In this document: positions 5,836 through 5,891 of the stretch, one piece after another
How the letters are laid out: each line of letters opens with the position of its first letter
Numbering within the stretch: the first letter of the stretch is position 1
Notes under the pieces: model-generated
Database searches by the model: none
Told to the model about the DNA's origin: nothing
The model's input: the letters and a program-made list of their open reading frames with translations, nothing else
Program-made: the position numbers and the translations under genes
Assembly: GCA_902783235.1 (NCBI GenBank)
Contig: CACZQG010000049.1
Location: forward strand, 1 to 5,891
Reading direction: 5' to 3'
DNA: 5,891 nucleotides
DNA from: an uncultured Ruminococcus sp.
GTDB lineage: Bacteria; Bacillota; Clostridia; Oscillospirales; Ruminococcaceae

Positions 5836-5891
5836 ATGAGTAAGATTTTAGTTGTTGACGACGCAGCGTTCATGCGAATGATGGTAAAGGA
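5836..5891 (+). CDS. cheY: Chemotaxis response regulator CheY, N-terminal fragment (runs off right edge)
   Basis: From ATG at 5836 the frame reads MSKILVVDDAAFMRMMVK and stays open to the window edge. KILVVDD is the first strand and acidic pocket of a receiver domain, and VVDDAAFMRMM closely resembles B. subtilis CheY. The phosphorylated Asp on the third strand is beyond the window. AAAGGAG lies at 5817-5823, 12 bases before the ATG. The gap to fliY is 42 bases without a terminator, so it is cotranscribed with fliM and fliY, as in B. subtilis. Its product is the substrate of the FliY phosphatase domains and the ligand of the FliM N-terminus. Only 18 codons are visible, but context makes CheY much likelier than another response regulator. 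Confidence 0.9.
   Translation, partial: MSKILVVDDAAFMRMMVK

Overview
The window comes from a motile, low-to-moderate-GC Gram-positive bacterium, most likely a gut or rumen-type member of the Clostridia. The evidence is a FliY-type (CheC-FliN fusion) switch protein, the gene order fliM-fliY-cheY known from the Bacillus subtilis fla/che operon, AAAGGAG-type ribosome binding sites, and AT-rich intergenic DNA with consensus SigA-like promoters. Genus cannot be fixed from the sequence alone.

Layout: the left part is on the minus strand. Positions 1-60 hold the first 20 codons of a methyl-accepting chemotaxis protein (MCP) that runs off the left edge. Its near-perfect promoter lies at 115-143, and a 61-bp concentric inverted repeat overlaps and extends upstream of its -35. 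A rho-independent terminator (225-252) closes the next gene, a complete Cache-HAMP MCP of about 697 residues (300-2393), whose own promoter is at 2545-2573. A roughly 600-bp intergenic region (2406-3010) separates it from the divergent flagellar genes. It holds two divergent promoters, an 11-bp direct repeat, and two leaders that can form RNA hairpins. On the plus strand follow fliM (TTG start at 3011), fliY (4018-5793) and the first 18 codons of cheY (5836 to the edge).

The products form one signalling chain. The MCPs sense ligands and control CheA, CheA phosphorylates CheY, CheY-P docks on the FliM N-terminus, and the CheC-type phosphatase domains of FliY at the switch remove the phosphate. 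The most unusual feature is FliY. It carries two complete tandem CheC domains (four ExxN phosphatase motifs, all intact), then a Pro/Ala linker and a FliN/SpoA domain, 591 residues in all against about 380 in B. subtilis. It also lacks the N-terminal CheY-P docking peptide found in B. subtilis FliY. No mobile element, CRISPR array, rRNA or tRNA was seen.
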